Assembly: GCA_036186865.1 (NCBI GenBank)
Contig: AP025057.1
Span: forward strand, 21,095,659 to 21,159,658
DNA: 64,000 nucleotides
Reading direction: 5' to 3'
Origin: Eustoma russellianum
Lineage: Eukaryota; Streptophyta; Magnoliopsida; Gentianales; Gentianaceae
The translations under genes were made by a program, and so were the position numbers. Position 1 is the stretch's first letter; every line of letters starts with the position of its first letter. Below the pieces are notes generated by a model. It saw nothing but the letters and a program-made list of their open reading frames with translations. It searched no databases and was not told the DNA's origin. Shown one piece after another: positions 1-11,140 of the stretch.

Positions 1-357
1 TCCTGCATGGCTCGTTTGCTTTGACGAGGCTCCTCAATTCCTTGAGTAGTCGCCTCACACATTCGCTTACCAGTACTCGTTTCTTGATTTTTGTCTTTCC
101 TCGGAAAGACATCTTCAAAGAACACTGCATTCCTTGACTCCATGACAATGTATTCATGTATGTTAGCAATATCTGACTTGTGCACCAAGAAACAATATGC
201 ACTACTATTAGTTGCGTATCCTATAAATATGCATTCAACTGTTTTAGGCCTGATTTTTAACTTGTCTTGGTTCAGGTATAGCAACCTTTGCTAGACACCT
301 CCACACTTTCAAGTATTTGTAGCTTGATTTGTGGCGTTTCCAAACCTCGTATGGGGT

Positions 358-792
358 TCAATCCATCTTCTTACATGGAATTCTATTCAAAATGATGTTA
401 GCTGAGAGAGTGGCTTCCCCCCACGAGTTTTGAGGTAAGTTTGAACTTATCAACATAGCATTCATCGCTTCTTTTGGAGTTCTGTTTTTGCATTCAGCAA
501 TACCATTCACTTGAGGTGAATATGGTGCATTCATTTGATGAATAATGTGATGTTTTGAGCAGAATCCATTAAACGGTGTATCATATTCGTCACATTTTAT
601 CACTACGAATCGCTTTAGTTCATTTGCTGATTTGATTCTCAACTTTATTTTTATAGTCCGTAAAAGCATCAACAGCCTCATGCAATCGTCGATAAAAGTT
701 ACAACATACTTTTTATCACCCTTTGTTTGTACAAACTTTAAATGACACACATCGGTATGAATTAAATCTAAAGGTTCAGTGCTCATTTCCAT
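358..792 (-). pseudogene. Copia integrase core fragment (element D)
   Basis: The reading frame encodes about 144 residues of a Copia integrase catalytic core. Visible landmarks are the first-Asp block (EPLDLIHTDVCHLKF), a second block reading TFIDDCMRL, and the downstream segment with HHIIHQMNAPYSPQVNGIAE, where the E of the DD35E triad lies near the end. Integrase would insert element cDNA into host DNA. Compared with element E, a stretch between the second block and KCDEYDTPF is shortened and scrambled, so the core cannot be complete. The frame continues, broken, toward position 1 as the integrase C-terminal part. It is a non-functional remnant. Confidence 0.8.
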
Positions 793-873
793 TGAAGAAA
801 ATGGCCTTTGCTATCTTCATTTTAACGCATATTTAGCATTTTTCATTATCAAAATTTAATTTGGGCAACAAGT

Positions 874-2357
874 TGTTGGAAATAATTCAAGTCAGATAAA
901 ATTGACTTCTGCACAGTTTTCTTGTGAAATAAAACAGTGGCCGACCTGCCGAGCTCATTTCAGGCTGGATTGATCTGTCAGGCCAACACAGTTTAGATAG
1001 CGCAATTCAGTTTGTGTTTTGAACAGTCAGCCGACCTACAGACATGAGCACAATAGCACTTCAGAACAGTAGTTTTGTGCTATCAGCTTTCCAGCCAAGC
1101 TGAACTGAAGTCAGATTGATCATTCATATCAGATCAGTCTAGTCAGCGCAATTGTATTTACGCTCTGGACTGATGGCCGACCTGCCGACCTCGGCACCTC
1201 AACACAACAGAGCAACAATTGTGCTTTCAGCCGCTCATCAGAGCTTAGCACACCAGCAGAGCTCAGCACAGCAATGCTGTAGAATAACAAATGATCTCAG
1301 TCAAACAACAGAACTCAGCACACAGCAGAGATCAGCTCGGCAACACTGTACAACAACAGTGCTGTGCTGTCTTTTGATCAGCAGGGCTTTAACACAAAGC
1401 AGAGCTCAGCATGGAAATAACCTCAACAGCTCATCTAAGCAGAGATCCGAGGTGAGTTCAAGACTCTGTCCTTAAGACGTGTTGCTCTGATATACTTTGC
1501 CCATCCGGATGGAGCAATTGTCTTCTAAGATACAACAGAAGTTAGTTCAGATGAGCGACACTGCAGCGTATGAAATCAACTAACCTGTAAGATGCCCTGA
1601 ACTTCTCGAATTATTATAAATGCAGTGTTTGTGTATGCAGGAAATTGATTATGCAGAGAGAAGGAGATTGCAGAGAAGGAGGAACTTCGGATTCTGAGTG
1701 TGTGACCACAGAGGTCAGTTAGGCCACTACATATAGGGAAATTATGAGGTTAGTCTATTACAGTCAGTTCAACCATAGTCGTATGATCAGATACCTGCTC
1801 GTCCTAAACCCTTGGATCAGATAACGGTACCAGCTTTAGCCTCAGTGGTCAGATCAAATTAACTGTTCAATTTGAGCCGTCAAATCATAACAAATTATGG
1901 TCAGCATGGCACAGTTAAAGCTCAACAGATTTTCAAAATTTAACCTTAGCCTATCTTAACAACCTAGAAGTTTGAACTCAAACAAACTCCACCCCAGCTG
2001 ATAAGATCTGACCCACTGCTACAGGACCCAGCCTGCAGTCTTCAGCCTGCAGCCCGGCTTGTTGCCCAGTCTACAACCTGAGCCCATCAAGTCCGCAGCT
2101 CAGTTCGCAACCTAGCCCATCAGGTATGTGCCAAGTTGAGCAAACTTTCTGCTAACTTTGAGCTTTAATTTCTAATTCATCTGTTATCAAAATTGAGTGA
2201 TTCAAAAGCCTAAAATTATCTACTCGTTGTGTAGATAATTAAGGACTCATCAGTTTCTAGTCATCATTAATAAACTAATCATAACTTAGCTCAAAGTATG
2301 TTTCTAACCACAGTTTGCAACCTGACCCAATTTCATTTTTTCCCATTTTCTCAAACA
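874..2357 (-). repeat. Solo LTR of the element-E family
   Basis: A 1484-bp LTR with TG...CA ends (starts TGTTGGAAAT, ends TCTCAAACA) is flanked by the 5-bp target duplication CAAGT at 869-873 and 2358-2362. It aligns in the same orientation to the left LTR of element E (30921-32376): both share the block around CTGTCCTTAA (1463 versus 31380) and the block around GAGTGATTCAAAAGCCTAAA (2194 versus 32221). No internal region is present, so it is a solo LTR, most simply left by recombination between the two LTRs of a full element. It sits inside the integrase/pre-integrase coding part of element D. The open frame at 1152-1475 is only LTR sequence. Confidence 0.85.
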
Positions 2358-2404
2358 CAAGTCAAGGTTAATCATACGTTGTACTGACTTATAATTATCA
2401 TTTC

Positions 2405-2614
2405 CTAAACGAAAATGTCATAAACAAGAAGACTCAAACATGTAAGCAGAAGAGAAAGCATTATTATTATCTCTGCAAGCATATCTTTCTTGGGTACAAT
2501 AGTGATGTTATTCAACATAAACATCATATTCGACAAGTACTTCTTCTCCAAATACATGCCATTTTTCGAAAGAATAACTTTAATGAACTCTAACACTAGT
2601 CTAAAACTATGCAT
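2405..2614 (-). pseudogene. Copia pre-integrase fragment (element D)
   Basis: Short frame matching the pre-integrase part of element E: FIKVILSKNGMYLEKKYLSN here versus FNKFILSKNGVFLGKGYLTN-type sequence in E (around 35560-35660), followed in both by a TVVPKK-like segment. It lies upstream (in element sense) of the integrase core at 358-792 and is separated from it by the solo LTR. It is a remnant with no function of its own. Confidence 0.7.
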
Positions 2615-2666
2615 GACTAGAAGAGCTCCAAATACTAAATTCTTCCAAATATCAGGGATGTGCAGA

Positions 2667-5352
2667 GTAGGACCTGTATAGCACCACCAGAATGGGGGGT
2701 TGAATAGTGAGTGCGGAAAAAGTGGTTTTAAAATTTTAAACCCAATAACTCACTTCTAAAACATTCTGTTTTCATATCCTGATTTAGATTAACTAGATGA
2801 CTAGGTTGTAGACCTTCAAAAATAGTGAAATTTGGTGACAATATGCTCTCAGATGTTATTAATGTGTCACAAAAATTTCAGACTAAAATTATAAGTGTAA
2901 CCATTTGAAAAATTGTTTTTGCTCAGATTGTGTCAATCTGCCAGAAATGTACCTCAAAATAAAATATTTATTCCTATTAATTGACAACTCTAAATGATTT
3001 GAAAATTTTATGGTACGATCCTTAGTATGTGTAATTTAGTGGGTTGAAACAGCTTTTCAAAATTCTTTTGGTAAATATATCAACCACATTGATGTTCTCA
3101 ACTTTTGCATATATGAGAATCAGATTGCACTGGTCTTAGAACTATGAACGTTTGGATGACTTATGCTTATCCAAATTTGATGAAATTTTTCCCAAATGAA
3201 ACCTAAGACGTTTGGCTATGTTTCTAATTTTTTTTTGATTTTTGAAAAACATTTGCTATTTTTACCGTGAGTATGAAAACGATGTAGAAAACTGAATCTG
3301 AAAGTAAAAGTACTGAAAAGTAATAACACCAAGATTTTTATACAGGTTTGGTCAAATAGACCTACTCCAGTCCTCGAGGACACTTCCTCGGTATTCACCA
3401 AACACAAACAAAAATCTTGACATAAGGGTGACTGGAGTTGTACACCATCCACCCTTTTACAACGAACAAACAAAAACAACAACAAAGTACCACCACCGAA
3501 CAAATGAAAGTATGATCACAACTTGATCAACCTTGTACAACAATGGGATGTATGTGGGTGGTATAATCAAAGCCTATACAGTATATGGAAGATAAGAATG
3601 ATAGGCTTAAAACTAAGCAAGAGAAAAAAGAGAGATGAAGAGAATAGTCTTGCTTGATCTTGATAGAATATGAACTTTGGCTTGACTTTCTCTTGAATCA
3701 TCTTGCCCCTTTTTATATTTGTGTGGCACGCCTATATGGCTGAAAAAATTCCTTGAAATGTGTCTTGAATACCTTGAAATATTCGCTTGTATAACATTAT
3801 GGCACACCCTTGCTTACATGGCGAAATATGATTGGACAAACGATGTGTCTTCGCCTAGTTGTCACTTCATGATAGGCCTTAGTTTTCCACTTTGCCACTT
3901 CATAATATGGCATGGATTTTTATCAAAAAAGTATGAAACACGTGCTCAAAATCACACATGTTAATTATCAATCAATCAAAACGTGATTTCCCATCCATTT
4001 TAGAAGAAATTTGGAGCATAATGAAGACATAAAATCGTCCCTAAAGAAACGTGTAGTGAAACTTCAGCACTTGTTTTGATTTTGAAATCTTTCTATGTGT
4101 GTTTTGCCTTCTTCAATGTCACCAATCATATGTGGCTTATCCTTCACCAATCAAAGTGTCAAAAAAAGTCCACCTAGGCTCCAAATGAGGTGTAAATGGC
4201 ATGTAAACCATCAGCTGCATGTGCTGAAATTTCTTTTGTAAATTGTGTCACAATAATGATGCACAATCTTCACATATATCATAAATTTCAATCAACACTT
4301 AATTTGTTTTTATAGAATACTCTAATATGCCTTGGATGTGTAAAAAGTGTCTAGATACATGTTACATACACACCAAGAACGCCTCATGTATATAGAAGTG
4401 TAGAAAACGAATTTTCAACTTTCCTCGATTATGCGATTTTTCTCCGATTAATCTCAAACATCTTAGATATTTAATATATGTTATGTCACACAATATATAC
4501 ATAAAATAAAGTGTATTTTCAGCTACGATAGTGAGAAAAAATGGCCCATGTGTTAAAAAGTTTGAGTTTGAATTTGCAACATATCAAGCCAAATTGTAGG
4601 TGATTGATGTGTGTAAACATGGTATGACTTTGGGTCTGATTTTGACATCTGGCGCACAAATTTTCTAAGTGTTTGGAGTGTGTATAGGCTGGACATCTTT
4701 ATATGGTAAGGATGTGACATGTCGGTGATGGTTCGGTAGTCACCCGAAGCGGCAATTTCTAGTTTATAGACTGTGACATGTCGGCATAATTTTGGTCACA
4801 TGATGCCTTGTAATGTATGATATAAAACCTGTATATACTCACAAATATGATGTGTATATGGTGGTGTGATCTCGACGTATGTTTATAATGTGTATGACGT
4901 GTCGCTGAAACATCGGGATAGAAGTATATAATTTGCCGTTATAAAAAAATATGTATATATATATTATGTATAGGTAGCCTTATGCGTGTGTATATGTGGT
5001 GTGGAGAAGCACTTTCCATTTAAAATTTGTTGCCAAATAGGTGTCTCCAAATATATCTCCTTGAGTGCTTCATTTAATGAACTAGTAAGTTCATCTCCTC
5101 AAGCACTTCACTAGATGAACTAGTTTAGTTCATTTAACATGGCAACTGAAAATAGTATAAAGGCAACAAATGTTGGCCATATGATATAAGCCTTAATGCT
5201 TCATGACATGTTAGTACGACAACATTATATATAAACATGTAAGGCATATTTACCACATACGCATGTCAAGTATCAATTAAATCATGCATTTCAGAAACAC
5301 ATAACATTTAAATCATGCATTTTAAAATCACTCAAACCCCGATTTCTCAACA
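2667..5352 (-). repeat. Diverged family-B LTR (B')
   Basis: The left end (AGGACCTGTATAGCACCACC, then a GGGGGGTTGAATAGTG block) matches the left end of the array LTRs at 41511, 45766, 50098 and 54396. The right end (GATTTCTCAACA) matches their right end, and polypurine-tract complement (ATCTCCCCTTTTTGATGATT) follows directly. The length is about 2.7 kb against about 3.0 kb for the array copies, and divergence is clearly higher, so this is an older insertion. Its left edge abuts element D sequence (GGGATGTGCAGAG). The first TG is degenerate, which makes the left edge uncertain by a few bases. The weak open frames at 3216-3964 are LTR sequence. Confidence 0.75.
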
Positions 5353-5588
5353 ATCTCCCCTTTTTGATGATTTTCAAAATAGCCTCTATTCATGATTTAC
5401 ATGTGCTATAATTGCTCCCCCTACAAGCATGCACAAATTTTTCAATTCAAAATTTTGAATTTCATATCGTGCTTCCTATTAAATCAATCTCCTTCTCCCC
5501 CTTAAATCATGTTTTTTCTCCCCCTTTATTTTGTAAATCACATCAAAAGAAAATGTGATTAGAGGCAATAGCAAGAAATAACAATTTA
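5353..5588 (-). other. 3' internal remnant of B' with polypurine-like tracts
   Basis: This is the strip of internal DNA next to the B' LTR. On the minus strand it carries several G-rich purine tracts (complements CTCCCC at about 5356, 5416, 5493, 5503 and 5519) spaced like those next to the other family-B LTRs. No coding sequence is present. It ends exactly where the family-A LTR starts (5589), so element A interrupts or truncates the B' element here. Confidence 0.65.
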
Positions 5589-7638
5589 TGTTGGACCGTA
5601 ACACCTGCAATAAACACCACTAGAGGAGGGATGAATAGTGGTTAGCAAAAATTACACTACTACCCTTGAATTAAAAATCCCTTTCAAAATAGAATATGAG
5701 AGCTACTCAGATTCAGTACCCGTATTTGAAAATTCACAAGTCTGTGTGCACAACTCAAAAAATTATGAAACTTTCCATAAATCAATTTCAATATCTTTAC
5801 TATATTCTGTCCAAAAATAAGATAAAAGTAAGATCCTTTGGCCCTTTAAAAAAAAGTTTCAGTTGGTCAATCTAGAAATGTGCCTTGATGATAAGAATGC
5901 CAATGTGTCATGATCTTCATCACCAAAGCTTAAGTGGCTTCACATTATTGGTTGGCCACATAAACACCTTGTACACTTGGCAACTTCAAGAAGAATGATA
6001 GGTCCACCTTGGCACTTGTCTTGGCTGAAAATTACGCCTTCGATAGTCTTGAAAATTATGAAGATAATAAGAAGGATTAAAATGACATATTCCTTCCAAG
6101 ACTGCCTTAACTTCTTGGCAAGACAATAGGCCATGTGATGGCTACAAAATTTGAACAAAATCAGCTCCCTAACAACCACAAACTAGCCGTTATTTTCAAA
6201 TCGAAAATCCATGTTGGAAACTTTTGCCAACTAGATTGTATTTGGTTGGTCCAAGTGGTATAATCTTGTACATTTGTCACAAAATAAATTGAACACCTTT
6301 TTTTACATAATTAACCACATTTTTGAGCCATTTATATATGTACAAACTCAGATTTTCTGAAGAGAAATAAGTAGATAAATTAACAAGACTTTGTCAACAT
6401 ATAGTTCAAAATTCCCATATTTTTCTCCTTGTAAGTTATGGTGAATTTTGTACCAAGAATACCCTTAGAACATTTGCAAAATGATGAGTGAAAAACTCCA
6501 ATAATATATATAAAAATATCTCTAGGAATAAAGTAGAATGTGACATCCAAATCCGTCACATATCTGCCTAATGTCGATAATATCACCAAATGAAGAATAG
6601 AATAGATAATCATCAAATGATTTTCAAGAAAACCATAAATGAGATCCATAATAGAGATAATATCAAAATTAAGTGATGTCCTTGAGTGAAATGACCAAAA
6701 TACCCTTGGGGTTAAAATGACAAAAATACCCCTGAACATAAAAACTCCAAAAAAATCCTTATTGGCCAGAAATAAATATAAGAACACCTTTGTAATGATG
6801 AATATGTGATAAAGAAGTCCTTTTATGATTTTCTCTGTATCATGTACCTACAAGAACTTAAAATACCACTTTTGCCTTTTTTGGTAAGTTATTGAAACTT
6901 CCAAGACACATTAGTCACAAGACATACTAATATTCATCAAAATCAAATAATCAAATCACAAAAATCATGTATGAAATATTAAGAATATATATGTAAATGA
7001 AAACAACTATTTATCACATTTTAGATAACATGAATCGCTTTGTTAGGAGAGTGAAGTAGCACATAATTACTTCTTCACAGATTAAACGCTTTATGTCGCG
7101 TGTAATATTGCCACAAGAACTCTCTTTCTGTAATTTTCAAAGGATGAAGCATTTTATGTGGCGTGTCATGTTGCCACCAGAACTCTCTGTTCAGAACTTC
7201 CAAAGGATGAAGTGCTTTATTAGAGAGAGTGATGACTATTGTTTTAAAAACAGTTCAGATGAAGCACTTTATGAAGCGTTCAATGTTCGATCTAAAGTTT
7301 CTATTTAAATTTTCTGAAAGATTAAGTTCTTTATGAAGCATTCAATGTTCGATCTAAAGTTTCTGTTTAAACTTTCTGAAAGATGAAGCGACGTTTGATC
7401 AGGCGCTTGAAGTCTGATGAAGCGCTTGATCAAACGTTTGAAGCCTGAAGAAAAGTTTTAACATATAATACTTGTGCAAATCATCAAAACCAAATGATAC
7501 GCCAACATTTTCTCACATGTTTAATATATTTCAACTCCTTAACACTTATACCATCATGTGTGACATCCCTTGGTATTATTTAAGTATGTGTTACTTAAAA
7601 TCATACTTTTAAAAATTATCTAAATATATTTTTCAACA
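5589..7638 (-). repeat. Left (3') LTR of element A
   Basis: It begins TGTTGGACCG and ends TTTTTCAACA (TG...CA). It matches the right LTR at 13434 for the first ~290 bp, then lacks about 650 bp (junction near 5879) and resumes at the block AATGCCAATGTGTCATGATC. Around 7020-7450 it has an internally repetitive zone built from GATGAAGC/CTTTATG words, unlike the ATCGATCG-rich zone in the same place in the copies at 14973 and 23470. The open frames at 5638, 5940, 6380 and 7093 lie inside the LTR and look fortuitous. Confidence 0.85.
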
Positions 7639-8001
7639 TTCTTAACCTTTTGGATGATCTTCAAAATAAATCTAGATTTTAATGCCACAACGCTTTACCA
7701 ATTGTTATCGCATACTTACCAATTGTTTTGAAACCCTCACCAATTCTACACCAACTGTTTTCAAATTCTTTTTTAACATATATGCTACCATCAACTTATA
7801 CTCTCCCCCCTTAACCTATGCTCTGAGCCAATTGAACACCAGTCACAACTTATGACAATTGAACTTAGCTTATTATTCAACCTTAAAATCATGACTTAAG
7901 ATCTAAAAATCATGTTCTTATTCTCCCCCTGTATTTTGCAAATCATGCAAAAGATAGAATTATGCGATTGTATCGTAGGTCATCATACCTAACTTGACTC
8001 G
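7639..8001 (-). other. 3' untranslated and polypurine region of element A
   Basis: Non-coding stretch between the LTR and the RNase H frame. On the minus strand it has purine-rich tracts (complements CTCTCCCCCC near 7801 and TCTCCCCC near 7921) of the kind that precede the LTR in family B. The tract directly next to the LTR (complement TTCTTAACCTTTTGG) is eroded. Confidence 0.6.
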
Positions 8002-8459
8002 TCAGGTTTCAAAAGTAGCATGATTAAAGGGTTTGGTGAAAATATCAGAGACTTGATGATCAATTCTTACATGGTTGATAACTATATTCTCATTTTGTCC
8101 ATGGTCTCGAAGGAAATGGTATCGAACTTCTATGCGTTTGGCCTTAGAATGAAGTAACAAATTCTGAGAAAGATTGACCGCACTTGTGCTATCACAGAAA
8201 ATTAGAATCTTATTCATTATAATGCCAAAATCACTAAGTTATTATTTTAGCCAAAGTATTTGGGTAGTGTATATGATTAAGGCTATATACTCGGCTTCGT
8301 GATAGAAAGAGCTACACTAACTTGTTTCTTAGAAAACCACGAAATCAGGTTGGTTCCTATGAATTGGCAAGTCCCACTAGTGGATTTTCTACCTATTTTA
8401 CAACCGCCATAATCTGTGTCACTAAATGCATACAATTCCAACTTAGCATTTCTATCATA
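8002..8459 (-). pseudogene. Copia RNase H, element A
   Basis: C-terminal pol domain that would degrade the RNA strand during reverse transcription. The clearest part (8002-8217) encodes FCDSTSAVNLSQN, then HSKAKRIEVRYHFLRDH, then a DIFTKP block, the usual end of Copia pol. The rest of the domain toward 8459 is readable only in broken frames. It follows RT (8460-9114) in element sense. Stops and frame changes make it non-functional. It is close to the RNase H of the plus-strand chimera (26450-26680). Confidence 0.8.
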
Positions 8460-9600
8460 TCAAAGTCTTAAATGAGGTGTATGTTTAATATATCTAAATA
8501 TCTTTTTCACCGCATTATAATGTGATGCTTTAGGACAAGATTGAAACCTAGCACATATACACACACTAAATATTATATCTTGTCTAGATGAAGTTAAATA
8601 TAACAATGACCCAACAATAGACCTATATAGTGTGTCATCAAAAGGTTTACCATTTTCATCTTTTTCTAGTTTGGTACTAACACTCATAGGGGTAGGTGTT
8701 GGTTTCAACTCTTCCAATCCAAACTTCTTAATCATATCACTTATATACTTAAGTTGGCTAATGTGGATTGCTTGAGGGGTTTGTTTGATTTGTAACCCTA
8801 AGAAGTAGTTCAATTCTCCTACCATTGACATTTCAATTCTGACTTTATACATTCTTCGATGTCCTTTACTGGGTAGGGTTGGTTGAACCAAACATGATAT
8901 CATATACACGGATTCGAACTATTAATAGGTCATTATCTTTTGTACTTAGGAATAATGCGTTATCTATGGTCCCCTTTTGATAATTATTTGCTATAAGAAA
9001 GTTTGCAAATCTATCGTACCGAGCTCTTGGAGCTTGTTTCAAATTATATAAAGCTTTCTTAAGCATATATAAGTGGTTAGGATTCTTTGGATCTTCCAGG
9101 GGGTTGTTTGACAAATACCTCTTCCTGGATGTATCTATTCAAGAATGCACTCTTGACATCCATTTAGAAGAGTAATATTGCTTAGACTTGCAATAGGAAG
9201 TAACAGTCTAATTGCTTCTAGTCATTCAACGGGTGCAAAGGTTTCTTCATAATCTATTCCTTTGTGTTGATTATAACCTTATACGACTAGCCTAGCCTTA
9301 TTTTGTGTGATGTTTCCTTGTTCATCCATTTTATTCCTAAATACCCATTTTGTACCTATTATGGATTTATTTTCAGTTTTAGGAACTAAATCCCATATGT
9401 TGTTTCGGGTAAATTGGTTTAACTTCTCATGCATGGCATCTATCCATGATATATCACCTAAGGCTTCCTTAACATTCTTAGGTTCTAGGTGTGATATTAA
9501 ACTATGCCCTTCGGCTTGACTTATATTTCTATATGTTCTAACCCCATCGCTGGGATTACCAATATTAACTCTTTAGGATAATTCTATTTATCTTTATAAG
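8460..9600 (-). pseudogene. Copia reverse transcriptase, element A
   Basis: RT remnant in several frames. At 8866-9114 the KKALYNLKQAPRARYDRF block of Copia RT is plain, and the catalytic box reads RVYDIMFGST in place of the usual YVDD-type motif, so a catalytic Asp is lost. At 8460-8909 the connection region continues with SMVGELNYFLGLQIKQ and RFQSCPKASHYNAVKKIFRYIKHT. The N-terminal part (about 9140-9500 complement) encodes a TKWVFRNK...GIDYEETFAP-like stretch with stops. The plus-strand frame at 9307-9519 is an antisense shadow of this part. Confidence 0.82.
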
Positions 9601-10255
9601 CCACAAATTTCTAGGTTGACTAGGTTCGCCTTCATCGTTTTCAAATGTTCTATTTGTGTGAGCATTATCATATACAATTGGAACATCTTGTAAGTTAGAT
9701 GGATTATCTTTCAATTGCAAAATTTGTTTTTATATCACCTAAGGGTTCATGCATGTCTTGTTCAGGAAGAGTTGGTTCTAGATGACTAAGTACAACCTCA
9801 AGTAACAAGTTATCATCATCAAACATATTTTCAACATTGTTCTCTTGTTTATGTTGAGTTTTATCACTGATTTCAAAATATGCATTCTCATTGAAATTCA
9901 CATATATCGATTCAATTATCTTTCTAGACGCAAGATTATAACACCTATAAGCTCTTGAATTAGTTGAATAACCAACAAATATGCATTCAATAGACTTCTG
10001 ATCGAATTTATCTAGATTATCCTTAGTTCAGGCAGAAAATACTTACATCCAAAAACTCCAAGATAATCTACCTTAGGTTGTCTATTGTTTAAAAATCCAT
10101 TTTTATTTAATTTCTTTCTAATAGTAAGCATTTACTATATAACAAGCACAACTAACAGCTTCAACCCATAAATATCTAGGTACTTTGTTTTCACATAACA
10201 TTGTCCTAACTATTTCTTGTATTGTTCTATTTTTGCGTTCAACCACTCCATTGAG
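9601..10255 (-). pseudogene. Integrase C-terminal part and linker, element A
   Basis: Region between the integrase core and RT in element sense, read only in short frames. One frame (9704-9901) encodes an acidic, low-complexity linker (NVENMFDDDNLLLEVV) of the type that separates integrase from RT in Copia pol. The complement of 9905-10180 keeps pieces of the integrase C-terminal (GKI-like) region, including SIECIFVGYS-like sequence near 9975. No intact frame remains. Confidence 0.55.
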
Positions 10256-10700
10256 TTATGGTGTTCTAGGTGGAGAGAGTTCATGTTTTATTTCATGTAA
10301 TTCACATAACCTAACTACATCTTTGTTTTTAAATTCTACATCTCTATCACTCCTAACTCTTTTAACATTTTTTTCGTAAAGATTTTCAAGTTGCTTAATA
10401 AGATTTTCGATTGCAAATGGAGCATCGTCTTTATGTGTTAAGAAAAATGTCCATGTGTACCATGAGTGATCATCTACTATGACACACACATAGTAGTGTC
10501 CACCTAGACTTCTTGCCCTACTTGGACCAAATAAGACTAAGTGAAGCAATTCTAATACATGACTAGTACTCACTACATGTTTTGGTTTTAAAGTTTCTTT
10601 TACATGTTTTCCTTTTATACACGTTTCACATAGTTGAAAAGTATCTAATTCTAACTTAGGCATACATCTAATCAGGTTCTTCTTAGATAACTTTTCTATG
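10256..10700 (-). pseudogene. Copia integrase core, element A
   Basis: A 135-residue frame covers the end of the zinc-binding region (LCETCIKGKH) and much of the catalytic core: GPSRARSLGGHYYVCVIVDD (the second conserved Asp lies in the VDD block) and KRVRSDRDVEFKN. The frame stops at SPPRTP, just before the segment that should carry the catalytic Glu. In element sense it lies between the protease/pre-integrase region and the linker to RT. Confidence 0.8.
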
Positions 10701-11140
10701 GTTGAAATCCATATATAGCCTAATCGTCTATGTCATAAATTTACATCTAAATCATGTGATAGTAAGCAATTAATTCTAGCTTCTAACATGTTATTTAAAG
10801 ATAGGGTGTAAATATTACCATCTCTATTTCCTCTTAGCACAATTTCACCCTTTTCATTAATTATATCACAACAATTAGAGATAAAAGAAACATGATAATC
10901 GGAATCTATAAGTTGTAAAATACTAAATAAATTATAAGAAAGATTACTCACTAACAACACATTTCGTATTTGAAATGTGTTAGGATACCTAATTCTCTCT
11001 TTTCCAACAACTCTGCCTTGATTGTTGTCACCGAATGTCACCTTTTTCTCCATTTTCAATTTGTTCCAGCTTTGCTAATAGCTTGGGGTTGTCCGTCATG
11101 TGCCTCGAATATCCACTGTCTAAAAACCACTTGGTTTTTA
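10701..11140 (-). pseudogene. Copia protease and pre-integrase region, element A
   Basis: The complement of about 11085-11130 encodes WFLDSGYSRHMTD, the aspartic-protease active-site block (D-S-G) of this Copia type. The frame at 10733-11059 follows with KVTFGDNNQGRVVGKE and NVLLVSNLSYNLFSILQL, the usual protease-to-pre-integrase stretch. The protease would cut the Gag-Pol polyprotein. The block itself is preserved, but the surrounding frame is broken on both sides. Confidence 0.75.

Larger units (their letters stand above)
1..2666 (-). mobile_element. Copia element D, partial and interrupted
   Basis: This is a fragment of a minus-strand Ty1/Copia element cut by the window edge. The parts 1-873 and 2363-2666 align by eye to the corresponding stretch of element E (about 34480-35760), covering integrase, the integrase-RT linker and the pre-integrase region. 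A solo LTR splits it at 873/2358 and a family-B LTR ends it near 2666. No continuation of D is seen right of the family-B LTR inside this window. D and E are two copies of one family; D is the more decayed. Confidence 0.75.

Noticed and set aside
1152..1475. 107-codon frame in the solo LTR
   Set aside because: It lies within a TG...CA-bounded LTR, is built from GAGCTCAGCACA-type repeats and has no counterpart in the related LTR at 30921-32376.
6380..6787. 135-codon minus-strand frame rich in Phe and Ile
   Set aside because: It lies inside the element A LTR, and AT-rich DNA gives such frames; equivalent positions in the other family-A LTR copies are not open.
9307..9519. 70-codon plus-strand frame
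   Set aside because: It is the antisense of the N-terminal RT region of element A.
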